Positions 7,621-15,659 of a stretch of 64,000 nucleotides of DNA are shown piece after piece (the stretch's first letter is position 1; the number at the start of each line of letters is the position of its first letter). Origin of the DNA: Dyadobacter soli (lineage in GTDB: Bacteria; Bacteroidota; Bacteroidia; Cytophagales; Spirosomataceae); contig NZ_FNAN01000011.1 of NCBI RefSeq assembly GCF_900101885.1, positions 186,001 to 250,000 on the forward strand, written 5' to 3'. The translations under genes were made by a program, and so were the position numbers. Under the pieces are notes generated by a model that saw nothing but the letters and a program-made list of their open reading frames with translations, made no database searches and was not told the origin of the DNA.

Positions 7621-9102
7621 ATGAAACTCGAACAAATCTATACTGGCTGCCTGGCTCAGGGAGCCTATTATATTGAAAGCGACGGTGAGGCGGCTGTCAT
7701 CGATCCGCTCCGCGAAACAGGCCCATACCTGGCCCGCGCGGAAAAGAATGGAGCGAAAATAAAGTACGTGCTGGAAACCCATTTCCACGCAGACTTTGTG
7801 AGCGGGCATGTGGACCTTGCCGAAAAGACGGGTGCAACGATCGTGTATGGCCCTACGGCCAATCCCGGTTTCAGTGCGCATATTGCAAAGGATCGCGAGG
7901 TGCTCCGGCTGGGTGGGATTTCCATTGAAGTTATTCATACACCGGGACATACTTTGGAAAGCACCTGTTACCTGGTAACTGACGAAAACGGCCGTCGGGT
8001 GGGGCTCTTTACCGGCGACACGCTGTTTATCGGCGATGTAGGCCGGCCGGATCTTGCACAGAAAATCGTGCGCAATCTGACCCGGGACAAACTCGCAGGC
8101 ATGCTCTACGATTCACTTCACGACAAAATCCTGCCATTGCCGGATGATATCATTGTGTACCCGGCGCACGGGGCAGGTTCGGCTTGCGGCAAGAATATGA
8201 GCAAGGAAACCACGGATAGTCTGGGGCACCAAAGAGCTACCAACTACGCCTTGCAGCCGATGGATAAGCAGACATTCATCCAAAAGGTAACCGACGGCCT
8301 GACGCCGCCACCTGCCTATTTTCCGGCCAATGTGATGATGAATATCCAGGGATATGAAAGTATTGACCAGGTGCTGAACCGCGGGATGCAGGCGCTCACG
8401 GCCGGTGCATTTGAGGCGGTTGCCAACGAAACGGGCGCGCTCGTGGTGGACACTCGCGCGGCGCAGGTATTTTCCAAAGGTTTTATTCCTAACTCCATTA
8501 ATATCGGCATCGACGGCAGCTTTGCTCCGTGGGTAGGCGCGCTCATTGGAGACATCCGGCAGCCGATCTTGCTGGTGACAGAGCCGGGCCGGGAGGAAGA
8601 GGTGGTGATGCGGCTGGCACGCGTAGGCTATGACAATGCGATCGGGCATATAGCCGGCGGTTTTCAAGCATGGGAGCAAGCCGGAAAGGAAATTGACAGC
8701 ATTCCTTCGGTGGAGGCCGCAGAGATACCGGCTCTGCTGCACGCCCATCCTGATTGGCAGGTCCTGGATGTGAGGAAGCGCAGCGAATACCTGGCCGAGC
8801 ACGTGGAAGGAGCGGAAAACTTGCCGTTGGATTACCTGAATGAGCATTTGGAAGAGATTGACAGCAACAAAACTTATCTCGTACATTGCGCAGGCGGTTA
8901 CCGGTCGATGATCTTCAACTCGATCCTTCGGGCGCGCGGCTACCATAACCTGATCGACGTCGCAGGAGGTTTCAAGGCAATCAGCGAGTCGGGGCGTGTG
9001 AAGGTCACGGACTACGTATGCCCGACCACGCAGGCGGCTGCGATTGACAACGGCGCTGGCAGCGGCCAGGTATTAGAGACATTAAACGGAGGGATGAAAT
9101 AA
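7621..9102 (+). CDS. CstB-like metallo-beta-lactamase protein with two rhodanese domains (probable persulfide dioxygenase/sulfurtransferase)
   Basis: A 493-residue three-domain protein. Residues 1 to about 240 form the metallo-beta-lactamase domain with the metal motif H54-F-H56-A-D58 (sixth position Phe59 rather than His), HTPGHT and GDTLFIGDVGRPD, as in persulfide dioxygenases. Two rhodanese modules follow. In the first the active-site loop reads LLVTEPGREEE, without a catalytic Cys; the second has HCAGGYRS with the Cys. One inactive plus one active rhodanese domain is the layout I recall for CstB, which oxidises persulfides to thiosulfate. Start: ATG at 7621, because the in-frame codon at 7552 lies upstream of the -7 element. 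First gene of an operon with the two YeeE-like genes. Confidence 0.9.
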   Translation: MKLEQIYTGCLAQGAYYIESDGEAAVIDPLRETGPYLARAEKNGAKIKYVLETHFHADFVSGHVDLAEKTGATIVYGPTANPGFSAHIAKDREVLRLGGISIEVIHTPGHTLESTCYLVTDENGRRVGLFTGDTLFIGDVGRPDLAQKIVRNLTRDKLAGMLYDSLHDKILPLPDDIIVYPAHGAGSACGKNMSKETTDSLGHQRATNYALQPMDKQTFIQKVTDGLTPPPAYFPANVMMNIQGYESIDQVLNRGMQALTAGAFEAVANETGALVVDTRAAQVFSKGFIPNSINIGIDGSFAPWVGALIGDIRQPILLVTEPGREEEVVMRLARVGYDNAIGHIAGGFQAWEQAGKEIDSIPSVEAAEIPALLHAHPDWQVLDVRKRSEYLAEHVEGAENLPLDYLNEHLEEIDSNKTYLVHCAGGYRSMIFNSILRARGYHNLIDVAGGFKAISESGRVKVTDYVCPTTQAAAIDNGAGSGQVLETLNGGMK

Positions 9103-9104
9103 GG

Positions 9105-9668
9105 ATGCTGGAAGTAATTAAACAACCCTGGCCGTGGTATGTGGCCGGTCCGATGATCGGCCTCACAGTACCCGCCCTGCTGATTTTAGGCAATAAACAT
9201 TTCGGTATTTCGGCCAATTTGCGGCATGTCTGCGCGAGCTGCTTTCCAGGCAATGTGCCATTCTTTCAATATGATTACAAGAGGGAAATCTGGAACCTGT
9301 TTTTTGTGGCGGGTATCGTTTTAGGAGGCGCGTTGGCGGCTTACTTTCTGGTAAACCCCGCGCCGATCCAAATCGATCCGCGGCTGGCGCAAGAACTCGC
9401 AACCTACGGTATCAACGACTTTTCGGGAATGGTGCCGACGCAGCTCTATTCGTGGGACAGCCTGCTCACAGCGCGCGGATTGATTATGATGGTCGGCGGT
9501 GGCTTTTTAGTCGGGTTTGGCTCGCGATACGCGGGCGGCTGCACGAGCGGACATTCGATCATGGGCCTGAGCGCGCTGCAATGGCCCTCGCTGGTGGCGA
9601 CATGCTGCTTTATAGCCGGTGGCTTTCTGATGGCCAATTTTATTTTACCCATTATTTTAAACAACTAG
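9105..9668 (+). CDS. YeeE/YedE-like membrane protein, first half transporter
   Basis: A 187-residue membrane protein with about five hydrophobic segments and the YeeE/YedE motif GGCTSGHSIMGLS near residue 147; a further CASC pair sits near residue 46. YeeE imports thiosulfate in other bacteria through a relay of conserved cysteines, and this protein corresponds to one half of that fold. It begins 2 bp after the stop of the MBL/rhodanese gene and is followed after 3 bp by a second YeeE-like gene, so the three are almost certainly one transcript. Direction of transport (thiosulfate uptake or sulfane-sulfur movement) cannot be read from the sequence. Confidence 0.87.
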   Translation: MLEVIKQPWPWYVAGPMIGLTVPALLILGNKHFGISANLRHVCASCFPGNVPFFQYDYKREIWNLFFVAGIVLGGALAAYFLVNPAPIQIDPRLAQELATYGINDFSGMVPTQLYSWDSLLTARGLIMMVGGGFLVGFGSRYAGGCTSGHSIMGLSALQWPSLVATCCFIAGGFLMANFILPIILNN

Positions 9669-9671
9669 TAC

Positions 9672-10175
9672 ATGCAGCCTTCCTTGATTGACAATACCGC
9701 CGGGCTCGAAGCCCGGTCGCAGGATACGATCTGCATTAACGAGTCGCATTTGCAGCATAAATGGTACCATAATTTCAAATACCTGATCGTCGGCGTGCTG
9801 TTCGGTCTCGCCTTTGTCAAGGCGGAAGTAATCAGCTGGTTCCGCATTCAGGAAATGTTCCGGCTGCAATCGTTTCATATGTATGGCATTATCGGCTCGG
9901 CGGTAGTTACAGGTATCATCTCGGTTTGGCTCATCAGGCGGTTTCGCATCAAAACCATCTACGGCGAGCCGATCACATTCACGCCGAAGAAATTCAACAA
10001 AGGCCAGGTGTATGGCGGGTTTCTGTTCGGGCTGGGCTGGGCACTTACCGGCGCTTGTCCCGGGCCCCTGTTTGCGCAGATCGGGACCGGGGCAGCAGTA
10101 GTGACTGTGGTGCTAGCCAGTGCGGTGGCCGGCACCTGGGTGTACGGCCGCTTCCGCGACTTGTTGCCGCATTGA
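9672..10175 (+). CDS. YeeE/YedE-like (DUF6691-type) membrane protein, second half transporter
   Basis: A 167-residue membrane protein with four predicted helices and the motif GWALTGACPGPLFAQIG near residue 125, whose Cys corresponds to the conserved cysteine of the second YeeE half. A soluble N-terminal tail of about 30 residues precedes the first helix. Paired with the upstream half gene it would reconstitute a full two-repeat YeeE-like transporter. It is the last gene of the CRP-controlled sulfur operon; the next gene runs the opposite way and ends 49 bp downstream. Confidence 0.86.
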   Translation: MQPSLIDNTAGLEARSQDTICINESHLQHKWYHNFKYLIVGVLFGLAFVKAEVISWFRIQEMFRLQSFHMYGIIGSAVVTGIISVWLIRRFRIKTIYGEPITFTPKKFNKGQVYGGFLFGLGWALTGACPGPLFAQIGTGAAVVTVVLASAVAGTWVYGRFRDLLPH

Positions 10176-10224
10176 TTCAGAATTGTGGCCGGCATACTAT
10201 CTTCTTAGCGAAGCACCAAACGGT

Positions 10225-11691
10225 TCACCTCGAGATTTCAGCCAGCGCCTTCTCTATCTTGGAGGTTACGCCCTGGCTGGGCCGTTCGGTAAAATTTTCG
10301 ATAATGTTCCCATCAGCGCCGATCAGCACATAATGTGGATACACGCTTATGACGTAATTTTTAGCCAATGTATTTGTCCAGGAGCGGTTGGCAAATAAGT
10401 CGATTGTCTTCAAGCCGAATCTCTCGGAAGCGGCCTTCCATTTGGCAATCTGGCGCTCATCTGACGTCCCTGGCGTGCCGGTACAAATACTAATAATTTT
10501 GACTGGCTTACCTTTGAAATGCTCTGCAAGTTTATTTTCGTAAGGGATTTCTTTGATACAAGGTCCGCAAGTGGTGAACCAGAAGCTGAGGTACACTACC
10601 TGCCCCTTATACTGGTTAAGTGTCACCAAAGAATCGTTTGAGTCAACCAAGGCGAAATTTGGTGCTTTATCACCAGCTTTTAAAAGCATTTTACTTGCTT
10701 TCGCGCGGTGTTTGATAAAATCAACTAAGTATTGATAATTTCCGGGAAACTTCCTGTTAAATTCACTTTCGACCGAGTTCAAATTGTCAGCAGCTCCGCT
10801 TAACTCCCAGATCTCGAAGAACGAACCCATGTTTTCACCTAATACCTGCTTTGCGTAGGATACCAGATTCTTCAAACCCATTGCACGGTCGGATTGGCGC
10901 ATTTGCCAGAAAATTTGCTCGCGTAGAAAACGAAGGTAGTCATAGTGATACATAGTGGCTTCGTTCTTCACTTTGATCCTATCTTTAAATGCAAAATACG
11001 ATTCCGGGATTGCCTGGCTTTTCTTTTGATAGATGGTTTGATACCACACCATGTATACCCTAAGCCACGCGTCGGTATAGTTCAACGAGTTTGTTTCATA
11101 GGTAATAAACCAATCGGGAAGCTTATGCATATTTTGAAACTCTACCCAAAGCTGGTATTGAGCTGCATAGCTTTTATCCATTTCTTGTTGAAATGGCCCC
11201 AGTTTCGCAGCGCTTATTCCTACATTCATACAACTTTGAACAGGATCATTTAGTCTTCTCGTTTTCAATTGGTAATACTGTTGCAATTCTTTGTTTTTTC
11301 CTTCAAAGGACAGAAGGGATTGATCGGTTGCTTTGCTTACATCGGCTATAATCGACACCTCAATAGTGTCTCCCGGCCCACCCACGACCTTATAAGTCGA
11401 GTCAGCTATATGCAAGAAAGATAATCCCACATTTCGGCACGGACCCGTTAAGTAAACTTCATCATTTTCATGGGTTAATGTGTCTCGGACGACACTTACG
11501 TCATTCTTGGGGAAGCTATGGTATGTACCAAGGTTCACGAGAACATTCTCAGATTGAGGAACGGACTTGATATGCACAGTAATGTTGCCTTCCAAATCTA
11601 AATTGTCAACAATTTTATTGCCGATCTGTGCTGAGACTATGCTGACAGTGGCAATAACCAAGAGACAAGTTGAAAATAGCTTCATATTCAT
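10225..11691 (-). CDS. TlpA-like thioredoxin-fold protein, exported
   Basis: A 488-residue protein with a signal peptide (MNMKLFSTCLLVIATVSIVSAQ), a long N-terminal region of about 320 residues with no motif I can name, and a C-terminal redoxin domain beginning near GDKAPNFALVD. The active site is C-G-P-C in FTTCGPCIKEIP, followed by the cis-Pro region in VYPHYVLIG. Bacteroidota encode many such large TlpA-type proteins, thought to reduce disulfides in the periplasm. Start is ATG at 11691 or at 11685 two codons in. It stands alone, convergent with the sulfur operon. Confidence 0.88.
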   Translation of the reverse strand: MNMKLFSTCLLVIATVSIVSAQIGNKIVDNLDLEGNITVHIKSVPQSENVLVNLGTYHSFPKNDVSVVRDTLTHENDEVYLTGPCRNVGLSFLHIADSTYKVVGGPGDTIEVSIIADVSKATDQSLLSFEGKNKELQQYYQLKTRRLNDPVQSCMNVGISAAKLGPFQQEMDKSYAAQYQLWVEFQNMHKLPDWFITYETNSLNYTDAWLRVYMVWYQTIYQKKSQAIPESYFAFKDRIKVKNEATMYHYDYLRFLREQIFWQMRQSDRAMGLKNLVSYAKQVLGENMGSFFEIWELSGAADNLNSVESEFNRKFPGNYQYLVDFIKHRAKASKMLLKAGDKAPNFALVDSNDSLVTLNQYKGQVVYLSFWFTTCGPCIKEIPYENKLAEHFKGKPVKIISICTGTPGTSDERQIAKWKAASERFGLKTIDLFANRSWTNTLAKNYVISVYPHYVLIGADGNIIENFTERPSQGVTSKIEKALAEISR

Positions 11692-12000
11692 ATATACAAT
11701 ATAATGATATATATAAATATAAGGGAATTATTCGAGGTTGCGATCCACTTTCTTAAAATGTACTTGGCAGGCTCAACTTACCACGATTGATCGATCATAT
11801 CTATATAGATAAGCAGGCAATCTATCCGGTCGTTAAAACGTATTACAGAGATTAGCACGGAACATGCCTTCTGCAAGGACGGCGGAGGATTTGCAGTTTA
11901 ATAAATGTGGTTGACAATGGGATATTTTGTAATTCAATTTCCTAATATCTCAGCTATGAAAGAAATAGTGCTGTAACTACCATATTCGTCATATACCAGT
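11692..12000. other. Intergenic region, AT-rich at its left end
   Basis: The first 40 bp are strongly AT-rich (repeated TATA steps), consistent with the promoter of the leftward thioredoxin gene. The rest shows no open frame, hairpin terminator or repeat that I can defend, apart from ATCCGGTCGTTAAA at 11824-11837, which recurs at 50627-50640. Confidence 0.4.
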
Positions 12001-13377
12001 TCACAATGAACCTTCGAAAGTTTTGATCGGTAACCTGATGCAAACCTGGGTTAAATTAGGCTGGGAGGTAATTTGCAATTCACCCTGATGGATATCAATG
12101 ATTTTTTTGGCAATGGTCAGGCCCAGACCAAAGCCAGGGACTTTGCCGACGTTATTAGCCCGCATCATGGGCATGAACACTTCCGCCAGTTGATCTTGGG
12201 GGATGCCCATACCCTGGTCGGTAACTTTAATCAGCAAGCCGAGCTCGTCCAAATCGACTTCCAGTGAAACCGGCTTTTTGCCGGAATACTTGCTGGCATT
12301 GTCCAGGATGTTGATCAGCACCGTCCTAAGAAGAACGGAGCTGCCCATTACGTGCGTTGTTTGACTTTTTTCAGTGAAAATATCGGACAGTGTCAATTCT
12401 ATCTGCTGGTCGGGATGCTTCTCTCCAAAATACGATATAGTGTCAAGGATTGTATCTACGATGTTCACATCGTGCTGCATTTTGACGGATTGGAGCCCTT
12501 CCACTTCCGCCAATTGAAGTAGCGAATTAGCCAGCGTAATCGCATCTTCCAGGCGGTATAGCGCCTTTTCCATACTTGTACGGATATCATCGAGTTGATT
12601 GTCGTAGGCAATGGAAGTTTCCAAAATCCCCTTTACAACAGTCAGCGGCGTGCGGATTTCATGTGACGCGTAAGCCACAAAATGTTCCTGGCTATCGGCG
12701 AGCCCTTGCAGCCGTTCGAGCAATCCGTTGAATGCATTGGCCAGGTAGGTCGCTTCATCATCCTTAGAGGTACTTTGGAGCCGGAAAGAAAAGTCGTTGG
12801 CGGCAGACGGGTTCATTTGGTTGATCAGCTGATCAAAGGGCCGCATGGACCGGCGTGCAAACCAGAAACCGGCAAATGCGACAATGCCGAGCATCACGAT
12901 ATTGCCGATCAGCAAAATAAACAGCAGGCTTTGGCTGGCCTGACGGCCGGTGAGGTCGTAGGCCGTGACCACCGAAACGTATTTTTTTCCGTCGAATTCA
13001 AACGAAAGCGCCACACCTTCCTTGGGAGCATTCCACGGCGTGGCGTCATATTCGAAATAAGTCTCTTTTTGACGCGCCTGGCTGAGCAGCCCGGCTTTGA
13101 GTTTAAAATCGTCCGGGCCGGAAGACTTGTAAATGACCCGGTTACCGTCCCCGACGATCGTCTCGTGCTGGTCGGGAAGCGTCAGGTAGCTCGACCGGTG
13201 GAATTCACTCCGGTTCTGGAAGTATAGTACCCCTGCGACAGCCCTTCTTTGCAGCCTGTTCTGGAATAGCGTTTTGCGGTAAGATTCGGTCGTCTGGTAA
13301 ATGAAAATGGAAAACAGCAGTAGCAGCGAAGCTACCAGCGCCCCAAACCAGATCGTGATCCGTTGCTTAATGCTCAT
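12001..13377 (-). CDS. Sensor histidine kinase, two-component system beside the RND operon
   Basis: A 458-residue kinase with a transmembrane helix at about 10-30, a periplasmic domain of about 125 residues, a second helix around 155-178 and a HAMP-like linker. Motifs: H box ASHEIRTPLTVVKG, N box ILDNASKYS, G1 DQGMGI, G2 GFGLGLTI. The start overlaps the response regulator stop by 4 bp (ATGA), the same arrangement as the 3.7-5.8 kb pair. Divergent placement from the TolC-RND-adaptor operon suggests that it senses an envelope or drug signal relevant to that pump. Confidence 0.93.
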   Translation of the reverse strand: MSIKQRITIWFGALVASLLLLFSIFIYQTTESYRKTLFQNRLQRRAVAGVLYFQNRSEFHRSSYLTLPDQHETIVGDGNRVIYKSSGPDDFKLKAGLLSQARQKETYFEYDATPWNAPKEGVALSFEFDGKKYVSVVTAYDLTGRQASQSLLFILLIGNIVMLGIVAFAGFWFARRSMRPFDQLINQMNPSAANDFSFRLQSTSKDDEATYLANAFNGLLERLQGLADSQEHFVAYASHEIRTPLTVVKGILETSIAYDNQLDDIRTSMEKALYRLEDAITLANSLLQLAEVEGLQSVKMQHDVNIVDTILDTISYFGEKHPDQQIELTLSDIFTEKSQTTHVMGSSVLLRTVLINILDNASKYSGKKPVSLEVDLDELGLLIKVTDQGMGIPQDQLAEVFMPMMRANNVGKVPGFGLGLTIAKKIIDIHQGELQITSQPNLTQVCIRLPIKTFEGSL

Positions 13378-14051
13378 GGCTCAGCCCCTAGCATATAGCC
13401 TACGCCGAATACCGTATGGAGCAATTTGGGCTCTGTCCGGTCAACTTTTCTTCGCAGGTAGTTAATGTAAACATCTACCACATTGGTATTGCTGTTAAAA
13501 TGAACATCCCACACATTTTCCAGTAAATCTATCCGGTTGACGACCCGCCCCTGGTTGAGCATCAGGTATTCAAGCAGTGCATATTCGCGTGCCGTGAGCT
13601 CGATCCGCTCGCCCGCACGCCATACCTTGTGCGAATCCGTTTCAATGGCCAGATCTAACAGTTCGAGGCGTTTGGGCCGGGGCGCGCGGGACGGGTGACG
13701 GCGGGCGAGTGCTTTGAGGCGGAACAGCAGCTCTTTGAATGCAAATGGTTTGGCAAGGTAGTCGTCGGCGCCGGCCTCGAAGCCGAGCACCTTGTTATCA
13801 AGGCTTCCCAGCGCTGTCAGCATGATCACGGGCACCGCAGGCCAGTTTTGTTTGATAAACCGGCAGAGGTCGAAACCGTTCACGCCCGGCAGGTTCACGT
13901 CCAGTACCACCACGTCAAACCGGTTTTCATTCACCATCGTGCGTCCGATGATGCCGTCAAACGCAGTGGAGACTGCTATGCCTTCCGAAACCAGTCCTTT
14001 TTGAATGAACTGGGTCAGTTCGACGTCATCTTCTACGACTAAAACATTCAT
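13374..14051 (-). CDS. OmpR-family response regulator beside the RND operon
   Basis: A 225-residue regulator: receiver with E7/D8/D9, phospho-acceptor D51 (VVVLDVNLPGVNG), Thr in MLTALG, Lys in LAKPFAF; the winged-helix domain ends with DVYINYLRRKVD and GVGYML. All receiver residues are intact. First gene of a pair with the kinase at 12001-13377. It is divergent from the efflux operon, and three 11-bp units in the shared intergenic region are plausible binding sites. Confidence 0.95.
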   Translation of the reverse strand: MNVLVVEDDVELTQFIQKGLVSEGIAVSTAFDGIIGRTMVNENRFDVVVLDVNLPGVNGFDLCRFIKQNWPAVPVIMLTALGSLDNKVLGFEAGADDYLAKPFAFKELLFRLKALARRHPSRAPRPKRLELLDLAIETDSHKVWRAGERIELTAREYALLEYLMLNQGRVVNRIDLLENVWDVHFNSNTNVVDVYINYLRRKVDRTEPKLLHTVFGVGYMLGAEP

Positions 14052-14126
14052 AATGCTTCCCTTATTTTCATTGCCAAATTACAAGCCTTCCCATGAGAAA
14101 AGCTATAAAATCCCGGCTCTAATCAA

Positions 14127-14175
14127 CTTTTAATAACCTTCTAACTACCCTATAAGAACTTGCCTGTTTACTTTG
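14127..14175 (+). promoter_or_regulatory. Putative response-regulator boxes and -7 element for the efflux operon
   Basis: Three consecutive 11-bp units read CTTTTAATAAC (14127), CTTCTAACTAC (14138) and CCTATAAGAAC (14149), sharing roughly CYTnTAAnnAC. Eight bases later TTACTTTG (14168-14175) matches 7 of 8 positions of TAnnTTTG. The arrangement parallels the Rieske promoter (nine-base gap). The leader to the ATG at 14269 would be about 85 nt. Confidence 0.5.
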
Positions 14176-14268
14176 AAACTTCAAGCGGGGCACGCAATGG
14201 ATGCTGGTTTTCAGCAGGCTAAGGTGTTGTGTCACGCCTTTTGTTTGCGATGAACAAGTAGCACCCAT

Positions 14269-15648
14269 ATGTTAAGATTACCGCCTGCCCTGATTATTTT
14301 CCTGATCATTTTTGCCTTCTATTCGGCGGCTTACGCGCAGCCGCTAAGTATGGAACAAGCCGTAAACGCGGCCATCGAAAAGTACCCGACCATCGAAGCC
14401 CAGCGAGCGGCACTGGCCTCATTCCAGGCCGGTGCCCGCGTGTTGAAAGATAACCGGTTGCCGAATGTACGCCTGCACGACCAGATCGACATTGGTACGG
14501 CGAACGGCCTTTCGGGTTCGTATTTTTCAATGGGGATGATCGTTCCCACCTCCGGTGGCAGGAGGCCCGAAAACCGGATGGACCTCACTTCGGGCAACAT
14601 CGCATTGGCTACGGCAGACTGGGAAGTTTACAACTTCGGACGCTTCAAGGCGGAAGACCAGTTGGTTATTGCGGATATCGCCATCGGGCAGGCCGGGGTG
14701 GAAAGGGAGGCGTTTTTGCTCAGGCAGGCAGTTGTAGGCACTTATCTGGATGTGCTATGGCGCGGAAGGATCCTGCAAATAGAATCCCATAACCTGGCCC
14801 GCGCCGATACGGTCAGTAAAATCATCAATAACCTTGTTAGCAACGGTATCCGGCCGGGATTGGATTCCTCGCTGGCCAGTGTGGAGCTCTCCCGGGCACG
14901 GCTCAACTATTACGAGATCGACGAGGGGCTTCGGCGCGCATTCCTGCAACTGGCCATGCTCACTGGCCGGAAAGTGAGTCAACTGGTCATCGATACCACA
15001 TTCCACGAGCAGGCGCTGCTTGAACCTGGCCTGGATTTACAGGTGGCGGCCGGTCATCCGCTGCTACGCTACCAGGCGAGTATGCTAAGCCGCCAGCAAA
15101 CCGAGGTCGGCGTCATCCGCAAGACGGCCATGCCCAGGGTGTCACTGATGACTGCCGCCTGGGCGCGCGGTACCAGCCTGGACCTGGACAACAATTATGG
15201 TCCGCTCGGCCCCGGATTTGGTTACAGCCGGACCAATTTTCTGGTAGGCTTGGCGGCAACGGTCAATCTGGTAGATTTCAAGCGCATCAAGAGCCGGATG
15301 CAGGTGCAGCAGTGGAAAATAAAAGAAGCAGACGTAAAGCTTGGCTTCGAAAGAATGAAGCTTGAAAACACCCTCGCATCTTCCGACTCGGTGATGTCAA
15401 TCATGCGCCAGGCGCTGCGCGAATTGCCAACGGCGATCCGGTCCGCAGAGAGCGCTTACCAGCAGCGACTTTCCCTGTACAATAACGGGATCGAAAATAT
15501 CCTGGGACTCACAGATGCCATGCAGCTTTTGACCAAAGTAGAAAAGCAGGCTGTCGATATTCAGCGGCGGGCGGTTGAGCTCCGCCTGCAACGCGCTTAC
15601 GCCACCAGCGACTTCGATGAGTTTTTTAGTTTTTTCCGCCGGCCGTAA
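14269..15648 (+). CDS. TolC-family outer-membrane efflux protein
   Basis: A 459-residue protein with a signal peptide (IFAFYSAAYAQ) and two homologous halves of long amphipathic helices as in TolC: the first half runs from SMEQAVNAAIEKYP, the second from about residue 255. It forms the outer-membrane channel of a tripartite pump with the permease and adaptor encoded immediately downstream (11-bp gap). Length is typical for the family. Confidence 0.92.
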   Translation: MLRLPPALIIFLIIFAFYSAAYAQPLSMEQAVNAAIEKYPTIEAQRAALASFQAGARVLKDNRLPNVRLHDQIDIGTANGLSGSYFSMGMIVPTSGGRRPENRMDLTSGNIALATADWEVYNFGRFKAEDQLVIADIAIGQAGVEREAFLLRQAVVGTYLDVLWRGRILQIESHNLARADTVSKIINNLVSNGIRPGLDSSLASVELSRARLNYYEIDEGLRRAFLQLAMLTGRKVSQLVIDTTFHEQALLEPGLDLQVAAGHPLLRYQASMLSRQQTEVGVIRKTAMPRVSLMTAAWARGTSLDLDNNYGPLGPGFGYSRTNFLVGLAATVNLVDFKRIKSRMQVQQWKIKEADVKLGFERMKLENTLASSDSVMSIMRQALRELPTAIRSAESAYQQRLSLYNNGIENILGLTDAMQLLTKVEKQAVDIQRRAVELRLQRAYATSDFDEFFSFFRRP

Positions 15649-15659
15649 ACCATTCTCTT

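Noticed and set aside
8113..8946. 277-codon leftward frame opposite the MBL/rhodanese gene
   Set aside because: Antisense shadow in GC-rich coding DNA; the plus-strand protein is unambiguous.
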